Assembly (NCBI GenBank): GCA_914767715.1
Contig: OU612067.1
Location: forward strand, 15,259,001-15,323,000
From: Membranipora membranacea
Taxonomy: Eukaryota > Bryozoa > Gymnolaemata > Cheilostomatida > Membraniporidae
Direction: 5' to 3'
Length of the DNA stretch: 64,000 nt
Below are positions 48,201 through 58,300 of this stretch, piece by piece. Position 1 is the stretch's first letter; every line of letters begins with the position of its first letter. The notes under the pieces were generated by a model, which did not search any database, was not told the origin of the DNA, and saw nothing but the letters and a program-made list of their open reading frames with translations. The translations under genes were made by a program, and so were the position numbers.

Positions 48201-49380
48201 AGGTGGGTGCGTCTTATTTCCTTTCTCATTTTGGCAGTCATCATAAGTAGCGTTAAAGAGCTGCAGGGTTCCGATAACCTCTCAATCCTTAAATAAATGA
48301 CATCGTGTCAGCATACCTTGACAGAATAAATTATAAATAAGTCCAATAAAAGATGCTGTTTTGTGTTATGCCAAAATCAGCCTATTGCAACGCAGGAAAT
48401 ACATTCCGATTGGTTGTATGCTCAGGACAAATGCTGTAATGAATTACCCTACTGACCTTAATAATTCGCGGGCTCCTAATTTGTGGAGGGCACAACTCAA
48501 ACCTTTTTCACTAGTCTTAATTATTCACGGATTTCAGGACTGCGAATTTTAGAGGATAACTCCTCTATAAAAGTTTGCATTTAGCTAGTTTTAAGTATTC
48601 GCGGGTTCTGTCATCGCTAACCGCGAATTATTAAACCACTTGAAAATATAAGGTCAATAGGGTATGAATGAATTAATGAGTGACTAATTAATAAATTTGA
48701 TTTTCCCAGATGAAGTAAACAACAATGTTGGCAAAAGTAAAGTTGAGAAGAGCAATGGTGATAAAAGTCTGACAAAGCCGTCTGCAGACACATCGAACAA
48801 GGCTGCACCCGATACAGGTAATTAAACAGCTCAATATACCTTCCCTACCATCACCTACTCCTCTATTGCATCATACCACTAAGTTCTTCTATACACTCCA
48901 CCCTATTTAACAGGCCTGTGGGGGGTAGATACCAAGAGATGTCACAACTTAATAAGGGTTTTAGTAGGCCTCACTCTAGCTGTGTTGGCTCTCATCTGAT
49001 TGGCTGTTGGGTGGGAAAGAGCCAATGTCAGGTCACTGAAAGTATCTACTGAGATATTGTGAGAGTGAGGCAGAATATCTCTCACATTCACTATTACAAC
49101 AATAGGAACTTTCAGGGATGTACATTCTGACATGGCATTGGATCTATCCCACCCACCAGCCAACCAGAGTCAACACATTTGGTACTCTCACTCATTCAAT
49201 TGAGAGCAATCAGTGATCCATTTTGGCAGTATTTAATTAAATTGAATGACACAATAATGCTTCAATAACTGATACCTGAATGATCTGGAATATACATTGA
49301 TATATAATATATGGTGCCTGGATTATCATTGAGCTCTCACCATCTTCTATTTTTTTGCAGGTAAAGAAGAGACGACGTAA
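27232..49380 (+). CDS. PDE1: Calcium/calmodulin-dependent cyclic nucleotide phosphodiesterase, PDE1 type
   Basis: Common exons: 35918-35995, 39181-39310, 39697-39813, 43578-43757, 44119-44311, 45112-45252, 45693-45793, 46346-46573, 46956-47158, 47556-47714, 48119-48202, 48710-48817, 49361-49380. With the first exon at 27232-27262 the frame is continuous: 1773 nt, 590 aa. PDE1 hydrolyses cAMP and cGMP and is activated by Ca2+/calmodulin. The N-terminal helix region (RMQHLVELLENGD, then LKYSKSVLDTVYHEE) and DAVPSEVREWLAQTF match PDE1 specifically. Catalytic motifs are intact: HNPYHNLIHGADV, the metal site HDYEHTGTTNN, LENHH, HAADISHP and the purine-binding Gln in AESQVGF. The calmodulin segment is more diverged than in vertebrates. 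The tail after the catalytic domain is Lys/Ser-rich and low complexity, ending GKEETT. Note the acceptor in GTAG|GTCAGT at 47158: the nearer GTAGGT would break phase. Confidence 0.92.
28542..28572 (+). CDS. PDE1 candidate first coding exon B (MSVFSTTNSS)
   Basis: ATG at 28542 with ten codons plus one base to GTGTCG, or fourteen codons plus one base to GTGACG at 28585; both keep phase 1 for the exon at 35918. The first form has exactly the length and Ser/Thr-rich ending of candidate A. It sits behind an acceptor-like TATTGCAG at 28501. The donors are weaker than at A, so this is only a suggestion. Confidence 0.28.
29808..30231 (+). CDS. PDE1 candidate first coding exon C (141 codons, Ser-rich)
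   Basis: A 424-nt open exon from ATG 29808 to a GTGAGA donor after 30231 ends in phase 1 and joins the common exon at 35918, giving a 721-aa isoform. The N-terminal extension is Ser/Thr-rich with Cys clusters (CMSCDGSSCVS) and basic sites such as SISRRDTMSS, a possible PKA-type site. No domain is recognised, so it is probably a disordered regulatory extension. Length, phase and donor argue that it is real. Confidence 0.6.
31780..32056 (+). CDS. PDE1 candidate first coding exon D (92 codons, SP-rich)
   Basis: ATG at 31780 opens 92 codons plus one base, ending at a GTTTGT donor in phase 1, compatible with 35918 (672-aa isoform). The peptide contains an internal repeat (TQSRPVSPRLSSL.. and LQSRPASPRIF), several Ser-Pro sites, and RRQSIVRQRS, a good basophilic-kinase motif. 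The donor is weaker than in exon C. Confidence 0.55.
32715..33120. repeat. Tandem duplication of ~230 bp in a PDE1 intron
   Basis: TTCAGGTGTCTAACTC..AATCGATGAACAATCAATGGG begins near 32723 and again near 32949. Both copies continue with TTACCTAGCACATCATTAGG and later with GTTGTTCCTTAATCGC and a ..TTGAGT.AACAATTT.GGGAT block (32885 and 33050). The copies differ by small indels, and the second is shorter. Confidence 0.8.
33121..35917. other. PDE1 intron sequence
   Basis: Apart from the large foldback at 35142 it holds only small palindromes, near 33795 (GGAGTTGGAG..CTAACTCC), 34158 (TATTAGTGGT..ACCACTAATA) and 34230 (TCGGCTAAACTG..TTTAGCCGA). No extra exon with matching phase was found. Confidence 0.4.
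35142..35494. repeat. Large foldback MITE, arms ~170 nt
   Basis: The two halves are almost perfect reverse complements around a centre at 35318 (loop within TTTGACGCTTACAAA). Outer ends read GGTTCACATTGTCCCAG; inside, the unit GGGATGGCTATCTG or ATCCCAGATAGCC is repeated. CTTA occurs immediately outside both ends (35133 and 35499) and could be a target duplication, but the exact edge is uncertain. No coding capacity. Confidence 0.88.
35996..39180. other. PDE1 intron sequence
   Basis: AT-rich intron with a perfect 14-nt-arm palindrome at 36323-36353 (ATCAGATTCACCCA and complement), a C-run near 37433 and a short palindrome at 38965-38995 (AGAGACTATAGA..). Nothing else recognised. Confidence 0.4.
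41217..41592. mobile_element. 376-bp MITE flanked by TTAA
   Basis: TTAA at 41213-41216 and at 41593-41596 directly bounds terminal inverted repeats AGGGCAACCAAGGTCTC (left) and the complement of AGGGCAACCAAGGTTTC (right). The interior is unrelated AT-rich, non-coding DNA. TTAA target duplication is the hallmark of piggyBac-type insertion, though the terminal bases differ from the usual CCC-type ends. Confidence 0.75.
43403..43517. repeat. Foldback hairpin, arms ~48 nt
   Basis: GTAGTTTAAGCGCTTAAGCT...GATAGCTAGTAGTAGCATTTC pairs with GAAATGCTACTACCAGCTATC...ATTAAGCACTTAAACTAC, with a few mismatches and a 15-nt loop containing GTCGAC. It lies about 60 bases before the PDE1 exon at 43578. Confidence 0.8.
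45820..46031. repeat. MITE family 'TAGCCAATGTGTTGG', copy 1
   Basis: About 212 bp with complementary ends: TAGCCAATGTGTTGGCT at the left and GCCAACATATTGGCTA at the right, then TGATTGGCTGGTGGGTGGG and its complement further in. It begins 27 bases after the donor of the PDE1 exon 45693-45793. Related copies are at 48972 and 55722. Confidence 0.8.
46890..46955 (+). other. In-frame alternative 5' extension of a PDE1 exon (22 codons)
   Basis: Two acceptors precede the HAADISHP exon: one at 46956 (ACCTTTACCTTACAG) and one exactly 66 bases upstream at 46890 (TGTTCTAATACAG). Both complete the same split codon and keep the frame. The downstream site gives the normal PDE1 spacing. The upstream one would insert 22 residues beginning NDEFMVEWWYAIARTN, without stops, between the LLAHPEK helix and the second metal-binding block. 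I treat 46956 as the default. Confidence 0.4.
48972..49182. repeat. MITE family 'TAGCCAATGTGTTGG', copy 2
   Basis: Diverged relative of 45820-46031: GCTGTGTTGGCTCTCATCTG then GATTGGCTGTTGGGTGGG at the left, and CCCACCCACCAGCCAACCAG then GTCAACACAT at the right. It sits in the last PDE1 intron. Confidence 0.8.
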
Positions 49381-50168
49381 CTCAGGCTACGATATGAGCG
49401 TCTCATCAAGTATACACATATTAAGTTACAGACATGTTATTATCTGAGTCAGTCGGGCCAGAATACACATTATCACACTCCACCAGTGCAAGTTTATGAG
49501 ATATTAACCTTGTTTCTTGTCATTGCGCACAAGAATCAGGGGATTCAATTATACACCAAACTAGAGACCACATATAACTATATATACTGTCTCTGACCAA
49601 ACTATCTATTTTGACACATCATGAAAGTTTTTTTTGGACATAATATTGTACACGTCTGCAATGCTCTGTACATAGTATACACTGTCAATTACGGTTTACT
49701 TTATTTTTGTTGAGCTATTATAACTGATAACCCATTTGTGGTTTATACCCAAGATTCCGTTTTTCTTCTTATTTAAATTATCACAATGTTGGATATTTAT
49801 TTCTGATCACAAAATTCCATTGGGCCACGCCAGTAAAAGGCCCTCATCAATCTAGGTTTGACTCTGACCTTATAAATATATTTTGAGATGGTATCTTTGT
49901 TGAGTTGGGCACTGACATCCCTCTTCACAGAAGATACGGTTACCTAACTACTACTGATCTATCTTTCTTTCTTTCTACATTACTCCCTCCCTCTCTCTTA
50001 ACCAACAATATTATAGTTGGGTGAATCCTTTAATGTGCTTGCATCGAAAGTTCCATGGCTATGTTTTGCACAACACTGACCATATTACTGATGATATTTT
50101 TTGTTATAACATTAACACGGCTCACCTAATGTGATTCATAGAAGCCAGACTATTTATTATACAATGAT
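49381..50168 (+). other. Probable PDE1 3' UTR
   Basis: AT-rich, non-coding sequence after the PDE1 stop codon, running to the AATAAA at 50169. Its extent is inferred only from that signal. Confidence 0.45.
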
Positions 50169-50174
50169 AATAAA
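50169..50174 (+). promoter_or_regulatory. Candidate poly(A) signal of PDE1
   Basis: AATAAA about 790 bases after the PDE1 stop codon, the first canonical signal noticed downstream. Confidence 0.35.
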
Positions 50175-50335
50175 TTCATAAACATAAAAAATATACATAA
50201 ACTCTGCTGAAGCCCTTATGTTTGTATGAAGCAACCTTCACTCTGATTAAATGGTTGATATGACATCATCGTTCTAGCAGTTGGTAAGGATAAAGCTCCA
50301 GCTGTGAGTATGCAAGTGATGGAGGAACCCATAAA

Positions 50336-50374
50336 GTTATTATATAATATATATATTATATTATAATAACTATA
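50336..50374. repeat. AT palindrome
   Basis: GTTATTATATAATATA and its near-complement TATATTATAATAAC form an AT-only hairpin or microsatellite. Confidence 0.55.
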
Positions 50375-50397
50375 TCGAGGATCCTAAAAGAAGTTGG

Positions 50398-50490
50398 TTT
50401 CTTCTGTGAATGCGGAGGAACCCGACTTTTGCAATAGCACTCCGCCACCACCGGGGGAACAAACTGGTTCTAGGAGGAACCTAGTGCAAA
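50398..50490. repeat. Dispersed repeat, copy 1
   Basis: GTGAATGCGGAGGAACCCGA, then GACTTTTGCAATAGCACTCC and GGGGGAACAAACTGGTTCTA, resemble 61472-61590 (GTGAATGTGGAGGAGTAAC, GACTTTTGCAGTAACACTCC, GAGAACAATTAATTTGTTCTA). An old interspersed element of unknown type. Confidence 0.5.
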
Positions 50491-51027
50491 TGCCCCTCAA
50501 GGCAACGCTTGCAACATTGAGCTTTGAGGGTCTACTCCCTTCAAACTAACATAAAATACACCTGTAAAAGTCTCACTTCATACTGTGAAATTTCAAGGAT
50601 GGCTGCGCATAACTTCCCCAGATAAAGTGGAAAAATACACTTCTTTATTACGGTCATTCAGTATTCAGAATTGCAGTACCTGCTTATCTACATGGATGAA
50701 ACCAAAGGCCTGGTTCAAATCCCTGCCAAATAATCTTCTGCCAAAAACACTTACGACTTGCCGCTATTGGGCCCCAAACTAATTATATACCACTGCATTA
50801 TTATCACTAATATAATTGTACTATCATTATGTATGATATGGTTGATCTTCCCTGTGGATCTCAGCTAAACTGGTGATTAATGATAGGCGTTGTAGCGCCT
50901 ATTTTTTATGATTTATGAGGGTGATTATAGATATAGATTCAGTACACATGCGCCAACCACAAGCATACTCCACAAGGGTAGAAAGAACCTTGATATTATT
51001 GTATGCCATTTCCATCCCTAACACCAA

Positions 51028-51099
51028 GACTCCGTGGCGCAATGGTAGCGCGTCCGACTCCAGATCGGAAGGCTGCGTGTTCGAGTCACGTCGGGGTCA
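51028..51099 (+). tRNA. tRNA-Trp (CCA)
   Basis: A 72-nt cloverleaf without intron. The acceptor stem is GACTCCG/CGGGGTC (one G-T pair) and the D arm is GTGGCGCAATGGTAGCGC. The anticodon stem TCCGA/TCGGA encloses CTCCAGA (anticodon CCA), and the T arm contains GTTCGAGTC. It is close to the conserved animal tRNA-Trp sequence, with intact A and B boxes, and followed by a TTTT pol III terminator at 51103-51106. It lies alone between PDE1 and the glycosyltransferase gene. Confidence 0.97.
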
Positions 51100-51102
51100 T
51101 AG

Positions 51103-51106
51103 TTTT
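51103..51106 (+). terminator. Pol III terminator of tRNA-Trp
   Basis: First T4 run after the tRNA, five bases past its 3' end. Confidence 0.7.
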
Positions 51107-51890
51107 GAAAAAGTTGAGTCCGCACTGAGCTTCGGATTGCCATCCTGATTGTATTGTTTATTTTGGCAAAAGGGTTAGCTAGTTATTTAGGTACGAGTTC
51201 TTCTCAAGGGAAAATATGAAAGGGTTCTACCCACTATCTATGCAATGCTCTGGTATAATTCGGGATTCAGTCAGGTCTATGTCAACAGAGAAATATTAAA
51301 TAAATAATGAGATAAAATTAAAATGAGTTCGAAGTTGTCCACCCTTAGGCAATAAAAAGACAACTCAGCATGTCTTATATTATATTATCTCAGGTGACAT
51401 GGTTGGCAGGTTAAGCGGGTTAAGGCTCTCCTAGTGAAGTTCAATCTGTCTACCATGAAGACTTAGTTGCCATTTTCTATATTCAGCAAATTCAGAACAA
51501 ATATGCTTGAAATAAAACATCAAACATAGGAAACGGCCTGGAATTCAGCTCTAATTGAATCAACGCACAACAAGCACAATGATGATGATTGACCTGATCC
51601 AGAGCGGAATTTAAGACTTCATTTATGGGATAGCCATTATTTGTATCATAGACCTAGACAGGAGTTTTTAGATGTATATACTGTACCTCAGTGAAGCTGC
51701 ACATAGGGTCCTGTCTAGGTATATTATTCCAATCCCAATTCCAATGAGAGGGGGCTCACTGATAAGTCATGTGCTGTATTATTATATATATATAATTTAA
51801 TTGCGAAACATTTACATAGCAAATACAATTACATAGAAAAACTAAATGCACCATTCTTTGGTCAGCTTTCAACCACCGCTTTTCTGCAAT
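51107..51890. other. Intergenic stretch, nothing recognised
   Basis: AT-rich, with a small inverted repeat near 51653-51722 (ACCTAGACAGGA...TCCTGTCTAGGT). On the minus strand ATTAAA (TTTAAT at 51891-51896) lies 45 bases beyond the glycosyltransferase stop and may be its poly(A) signal. Confidence 0.4.
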
Positions 51891-51940
51891 TTTAATGGAA
51901 AAATTTGATGCGACAAACTACAGGGATCAATGTGATCATG

Positions 51941-54355
51941 CTATGTAGTTCTGAACCAAGTTCGTCTTACAATGCGGTCATCGTCTTTGCCAAGGTAATG
52001 TGAACTGCTCCACTCTATATAAGTTTTTAGATTTGGCACATGAAAAGCTGTGATGTTTCCTTCTAGCCAAAAACCCAACATCTCACCCTCGATAACATCA
52101 TCTTGATTGCTGTAAGCAAAGAGTGATAGGTCCGGCTCACTGCTGACCTGCATGACGTAACGTTTCTGAAGAGTGCGCATCAGCACACCTACAAACACAT
52201 CATCCGTGTACATGTAGGGTGTAACCTGAGCTAGCTTGAACAGTTCACTGGCACTGCTCGGCGTAAGAAAATATATCAATCCCTGGAACCAAAGAGGAAA
52301 GACTTCTTCTGGCCAGACTTCCTCGGATATGTACCACTTCTTTTCAGGGTCTCGGCTCACTATTTGATAGTTCTCTATGGCCTTTCCTGTAGGAAAAAAA
52401 CCAAACCACATCGCTGAATAATAATGAAAACTAGTGATACTCCACATACTCGGCAGCTAGCGGATAGTAAGTAAAAGAAAACAGAAAACTCTCAGTACTA
52501 GTTAGGCTGAGAACCTTTCACAGAGCCTACTGCCTTTTCATATTGAGTATAAATTCAAAGTTATTATAACCTACCTTTGTATAAAGCGTATTGACTGCCG
52601 ATCCATGTATGCATGTCCAGGCGAAGTTTTTTAAATCGTTCCGGCTGTATGAGCGCATCATCATCGACTTTCATTATCAAGCCTGCATGTGAACAGTACT
52701 TTGACACCCAGCTACAAGCAATAAAAAAACTTTCCTGGTTATGGCAAGCTGCAAACACGGATTTTAAATCGCGACTTTAGAAACTGGTTGGGGAAAGAAC
52801 GTAATGAGTTTTTGAGGTCGGCTAGTGTTAATGTAATGGCCAGTGAAGGACAAATCAGGAACCCATGACCTTGCAGTCAAGAGTCTGGCGCTCCACCCAC
52901 TGAGCTATCATGCTCATGATCTGAAATCTACACTTTTGCAGAGCACTGTTTTGCTTTTATTGAATAAATCATCCTTTTTGATTTAAAAAATACAGTTTAA
53001 GAGATTAATTATAGAGCTAAGTTACTACATTTCTGTAGGGTCCTAAAATCAGAGGAAATAAATGGCTTTTGAAAGTTTAGTTTATGGCTATGTACCAAGC
53101 ATGTAAGTGGACCACAAGGTCAGTGTTGTCTAGGATGGTAAATGCAGCTTAATTGATGATGGTGTATATTTATCCAGTACACTTGCAAAGGGAATAAAGA
53201 AAAGACGATGCAATGCAATGAATTGTTGGAAGTCTTATAGTAGACAAGGGAATACAATTACCAATATTCAAACATAAAAACTATTATATGCATACAACAT
53301 TAGGTCCAGTCCTCAAACTTACTGTAGGTAAGACATGGCCTTGTAAGTGTTGTGCTGATAATTGTCAATGAAGTTGGATTGTACAATGTCTCTATATAGC
53401 TCATTCTCATACTGAATGCGTTTTTGAGTGCCCGTGTTGACAGAGCTTCCCATGAAAAATAATATCCTGGTTTTTAGCTCTAGTTCCCTCTCCAGAAAGC
53501 TTCTCTTCAGCCATGTGAGGCGCAGTAAGTGCCTCCTCAGACTGTAAGGACGCTAATGAAATATTCAAAATACAACTTATTAGAGATAGCTCAGTGTTAA
53601 GGGCGGTTGAATTGGGATCATAAGGTCCTGGATTCGAGCTCCACTGTATGCACTGTTTGTCTAGTACTACCAGACTTGGCTGTTCTGGGCCATTCACCCT
53701 AGCTGACCAGGAAAGCAAAACGGACTATGCCAAGCCACATCGCAATGGCCTTCAAATAAATTAAGTTGCGATTATCTCTCCTAGAGTAATATGGAATTGA
53801 ATGTAAGACTCATCAGTGGAGGGGTAGCGACGCTGAATGTAGGCAAACTGAACCCAACTTCGTCTTAAAATTTGCGCAGATAATCTGATCTGATCCAAAC
53901 CTGTCTGAACAAAAACAAAACTTTGATTGTTTTGTTCGAGTAATCTTCTTTGTGGACACAGTGCACTACCATCATAGACCTTCTTTGCTTGTGCAAGTCC
54001 AGTCAGTAGTTGTGTGCCCTTGTGGCAGAGGCTTTTATTCTCCAATAGAAAGGAAAATGGCCTTGATCACACCTTGTTCAGGCTTGTTGGATCACTGGGG
54101 CACACAACCACTGAACTTGCACTAAGTACATGAGAGGAAGCCTGTGACGACAATAAATAAAATGACCATACAAACCTTAGGCGAAGAGTGTACAACCACA
54201 AGCAACCTGACATCTGATTCGCACCTGGGCTGATTGATGACAAACTCAAACTTATATGGATTCACAGTAGTACTACTGAAGCCATCAACGACCAGCAAAA
54301 TAAGGCCGAAACTGACAGAACTCCAATATTTTGATAACCTCTTGACTAAAGCCAT
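51941..54355 (-). CDS. Beta-1,3-galactosyl/N-acetylglucosaminyltransferase family protein (4 exons, 330 aa)
   Basis: Minus-strand exons 54176-54355, 53323-53552, 52575-52711 and 51941-52386 join in phase (180+230+137+446 = 993 nt). Glycosyltransferase family 31. These are Golgi type II membrane enzymes that add Gal or GlcNAc in beta-1,3 linkage to glycan acceptors. The start at 54355 gives a short basic N terminus and a single membrane anchor (SFGLILLVV). An in-frame Met at 54484 would add 43 residues. Family motifs in order: RLLVVVHSSPK; RRHLLRLTW; RILFFMGSS; YENELYRDIVQSNFIDNYQ; MKVDDD, the metal-binding DXD; KWYISEEVWPEEVFP; GLIYFLTP; TDDVFVG. Length equals typical B3GALT. Acceptors were chosen by phase: CATTTCATTAG for exon 2 and TTGCTTGTAG for exon 3. 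The subfamily and acceptor sugar cannot be told by eye. Confidence 0.87.
52838..52925 (-). repeat. tRNA-like SINE fragment in a glycosyltransferase intron
   Basis: On the minus strand ATGATAGCTCAGTGGGTGGA is a good A-box region, followed by an anticodon-arm-like TTGACTGCAAGGTCA (Cys-like) and a weak B box GGGTTCCTGA. It lacks a closed acceptor stem, so it is a SINE head or tRNA pseudogene rather than a working tRNA. Confidence 0.5.
53583..53770 (+). mobile_element. tRNA-derived SINE in glycosyltransferase intron 1
   Basis: GATAGCTCAGTGTTAAGGGC (A-box region) and CTGGATTCGAGCTCC (B box near 53629-53641) are spaced as in a tRNA, followed by ~120 bases of unrelated body. Different in sequence from the SINE at 16930. 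The right end is not sharply defined. Confidence 0.55.
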
Positions 54356-54484
54356 TGTTAGCGAGAGTCTGAGTCGTTGTGAGACGCACAACGCGTAAAG
54401 TGTAACACGCAACGGCCTCATTGATGAATCAAAATAAGCTTGTTTTGTGGAATTAGCCTTGTCACGCAACTCCTTTTTTGTCAA

Positions 54485-55348
54485 CTTTAAATCTCAAACT
54501 ATAATAATTAATATATAGTATATAATATACATCAATATTTTATTAAGTTATTTAAAAATCATTTTTTGGCTTTTTCTAAAAGCAATTTAAACAAATCAGA
54601 TTTATGGCAGTGTATCGCAAGTGCTCTAACAGATTGCCGCCATCTCACCATCCCCTTATCTTTTGACTCACAAAGTGAATTGCGAAAGCTTTCACACCGT
54701 AGTTGCTTTTTGCAAATACGCAGATTATTCTTTTTCCCCTGTTCGGAATTTTTATAATTCATGCACTTTACTTAGGAGAAGAATAGATGACAACTTTTCA
54801 TTGAGTGAAGGATATGCTTGGCTACATAGGACAGCCTAGATTTAAAGTGCACTAGTCAGTTGATATCCCACAGAGTTTAACTGTAAAAATGGTTATCTCA
54901 ATACTTTTTTTTCAGCAGACAAGTTTTTTCAGTGTTAGGACATCAATAGGCTTCCTTCTCAGTTATTTTTGCATTGTACACAGCTGTAGAGCAATAATAC
55001 TTCATAGAAAAACGAAATTTTTGGCAACTTATTTACGCTCTTAACAGCGTTCGGGATTGCAATCACCATCCTGAACGCTATTAAGGGCTGGCTGTGGTTA
55101 ATTGTGACATCGAGGCAGCAACTGATAACATTGATTTAGTTAGTTTGCTTCACCATGTGACTTCTTAGTAAATCAAACTCAACTTTCTATCAAGTGGGTT
55201 TAACATGCAGTTAACACGGATAAGGTCAAATTAGATTTCTCCGACTTAGATTATACCAATGGCAGGGGAATTCCGACTCCCCAACCAGTTGTAATCCAAA
55301 AGGTACTGGGCTTGTGGCAATGTTGCTATAAAGTGGAGACAACTTCTG
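54485..55348. other. Intergenic stretch between two minus-strand genes
   Basis: No gene recognised. CTTAACAGCGTTCGGGATTG and ATCCTGAACGCTATTAAG (55040-55085) make an inverted repeat. Opposed open frames near 54559-54762 are not convincing. The glycosyltransferase promoter should lie at its left edge. Confidence 0.4.
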
Positions 55349-58300
55349 CTACAAATTACACATGTACGTAATAGGCTGTGCTGATGCTGCAAAAAGACCC
55401 CAGATGGTTGGCCTTCGATCATGCGTCTCTAAGAACGGTCCGAGTATTTCTCGACCTAACAGAATATCCTGTCTTAGTAGACTTCGCTCCATAAGATTGA
55501 AAACGAGTATCAGTTCGTCAAAGCTAGCTGCCGCAACAGCAAAACTAAATTGTTTATTGATCGGTATCAGCCTCGAGGATTTTTGTAAAAGCATGGCAGA
55601 GGTTTTAATACTTTTTATCTTCTTGTATCGATAGTACATTGTTGTCTTTACATACACATCTAAAAATGGAAATAAATATCTGCTGATTACATGACATTTG
55701 CATAAAAAAGTTTGTATAGGCTAGAAGGTTGCCGCTGTGTTGGCCTTGATTGGCTGGTGGGTGGGAAAGAGCCAATGTCAGGTCAGGTGGTAGTTTCATT
55801 AAAGTATCTACAAATATATTAAAGCGGATGTTAAACAACTCAGCTTCACTTCCATTATATTTCAATAGTCGCTCTCTGTGACCAATGAACTCCCTCTTCA
55901 TTGTTTTGCCCTGGCATTGGCTCTTTGTCCCACCCAACCGGCAACTGCCAACCATATCAGAGCTAATACATTGGCTAACCATCAATTAGTTCATTGAAAC
56001 AGAAGTAAAACTGTGTTCACAGATCTGAATTTGAAACTCCCAGCAGTTAGAAAATAGCAATGAAGCAAGATGTATTTTGTATTTTACATTTAGAGTTGTC
56101 CCATAACAGCGTCCTAAGGCCTCTTATAAACGCGCTGACCGACTCATTAAGTAAATATATGACTTTGTCGGGGGAGGGGGTGTGAGGGGGTGTGAGGGGG
56201 TGTGAGGGGGGTGTGAGGGGGGTGTGAGGGGGTGTGAGGGGGTGTGAGGGGGTGTGAGGGGGTGTGAGGGGGTGTTAGGGGGTGTGAGGGGGGTGTGAGG
56301 GGGTGTGAGGGGGTGTGAGGGGGTGTGAGGGGGTGTGAGGGGGTGTGAGGGGGTGTGAGGGGGTGTGAGGGGGTGTGAGGGGGTGTGAGGGGGGTGTGAG
56401 GGGGTGTGAGGGGGTGTGAGGGGGTGTGAGGGGGTGTGAGGGGGTGTGAGGGGGTGTGAGGGGGTGTGAGGGGGTGTGAGGGGGTGTGAGGGGGTGTGAG
56501 GGGGTGTGAGGGGGTGTGAGGGGGTGTGAGGGGGTGTGAGGGGGTGTGAGGGGGTGTGAGGGGGTGTGAGGGGGTGTGAGGGGGTGTGAGGGGGTGTGAG
56601 GGGGTGTGAGGGGGTGTGAGGGGGTGTGAGGGGGTGTGAGGGGGTGTGAGGGGGTGTGAGGGGGTGTGAGGGGGTGTGAGGGGGTGTGAGGGGGTGTGAG
56701 GGGGTGTGAGGGGGTGTGAGGGGGTGTGAGGGGGTGTGAGGGGGTGTGAGGGGGTGTGAGGGGGTGTGAGGGGGTGTGAGGGGGTGTGAGGGGGTGTGAG
56801 GGGGTGTGAGGGGGTGTGAGGGGGTGTGAGGGGGTGTGAGGGGGTGTGAGGGGGTGTGAGGGGGTGTGAGGGGGTGTGAGGGGGTGTGAGGGGGTGTGAG
56901 GGGGTGTGAGGGGGTGTGTGAGGGGGTGTGAGGGGGTGTGAGGGGGTGTGAGGGGGTGTGAGGGGGTGTGAGGGGGTGTGAGGGGGTGTGAGGGGGTGTG
57001 AGGGGGTGTGAGGGGGTGTGAGGGGGTGTGAGGGGGTGTGAGGGGGTGTGAGGGGGTGTGAGGGGGTGTGAGGGGGTGTGAGGGGGTGTGAGGGGGTGTG
57101 AGGGGGTGTGAGGGGGTGTGAGGGGGTGTGAGGGGGTGTGAGGGGGTGTGAGGGGGTGTGAGGGGGTGTGAGGGGGTGTTAGGGGGTGTGAGGGGGTGTG
57201 AGGGGGTGTGAGGGGGTGTGAGGGGGTGTGAGGGGGTGTGAGGGGGTGTGAGGGGGTGTGAGGGGGTGTGAGGGGGTGTGAGGGGGTGTGAGGGGGTGTG
57301 AGGGGGTGATGGTTACTCACATTTATCGAGATACTTCTCTAGGTTCTTGATCTCTAGCCTATCCAAGCTTATATAGAGATTCTGTTTGTGTGGGTTGTAC
57401 TCAGCTTTTATAAGGAGTCGTGCTCCACCGTTAGGTATCTGAAACATATGCATCTAATAAAGATCTATTATCAGCTATTATCCGCCTTACAATCTACCCT
57501 GGTTATAAGTTAGAAATTTTCACCTCTTGTGATTCCGAGGCACTTTTAAGGTTATACGGAGCAGCTAAAGATTGAGATTGCTGTAATCATCAAAAACTTC
57601 CTTGAAAAACTTTTTTCTGCTAATCATATCTTGGATTATCATCAAAATGCTAAGTGAATTTTTTCTGAGCAAGCCTTTGGTGACTAAGGATATCCTGGTC
57701 TGAGGCACCTGGTTGCAGCTTCATTGGTATTTGTTCGAGTTTTTACTCCACTGCTCCATTGGCATAAGTTGGTGTTAAATACATGGTGAACATTTCTCAT
57801 TGAAGCTAAGGCTCCTCTAACCTTGGATTTGCGTATAAGTGAACACATCAGCGGGTTATCTTTCTGTGACATGTGATTGTGCGATTGTGGGGTTGTTTGG
57901 CGATCCACTGATATAGTTGTAGTCCCATGTGCCAGCATTGCATCTTGGCAATCACTATCTACTACTGTCACAGCTACCTTCATACCTAGATGGAATAATA
58001 GACAAAAAACCTAACATTATTTCAAATTGCTTCAGCTTGAGAGGAAGAGCTAAAGAGAAAATGACAAAGACAATTAGGGAATCAGATAAAATATTGTGAT
58101 ATTACAAATTGAACTAAAACGAATCATGGTTAGGCATACACATCCGGATTTCAGTTGAAATTTACAGTTCTTTGCAGGGGTTAAATCAAGTCATGTTTGA
58201 CTTCGTTTAGGACAGCTACAACAGCACTGAAAACTAAGTTATCCACCCCATGTACCTGGTGAGACGGTGATAGTTTTGTTGATACTTAGAGTGTTATTGG

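Noticed and set aside
52564-52758. Longer glycosyltransferase exon reading through FAACHNQESFFIACSW
   Set aside because: A strong acceptor (TTGCTTGTAG) just before WVSKYC gives the right phase and the normal family spacing, so the upstream residues are intronic.
56124-57320. 398-codon open frame of Pro-Leu-Thr-Pro-Pro-His-Thr-Pro-Ser-His repeats
   Set aside because: It is the stop-free translation of the 10-bp minisatellite inside an intron on the same strand; there is no non-repetitive coding sequence.
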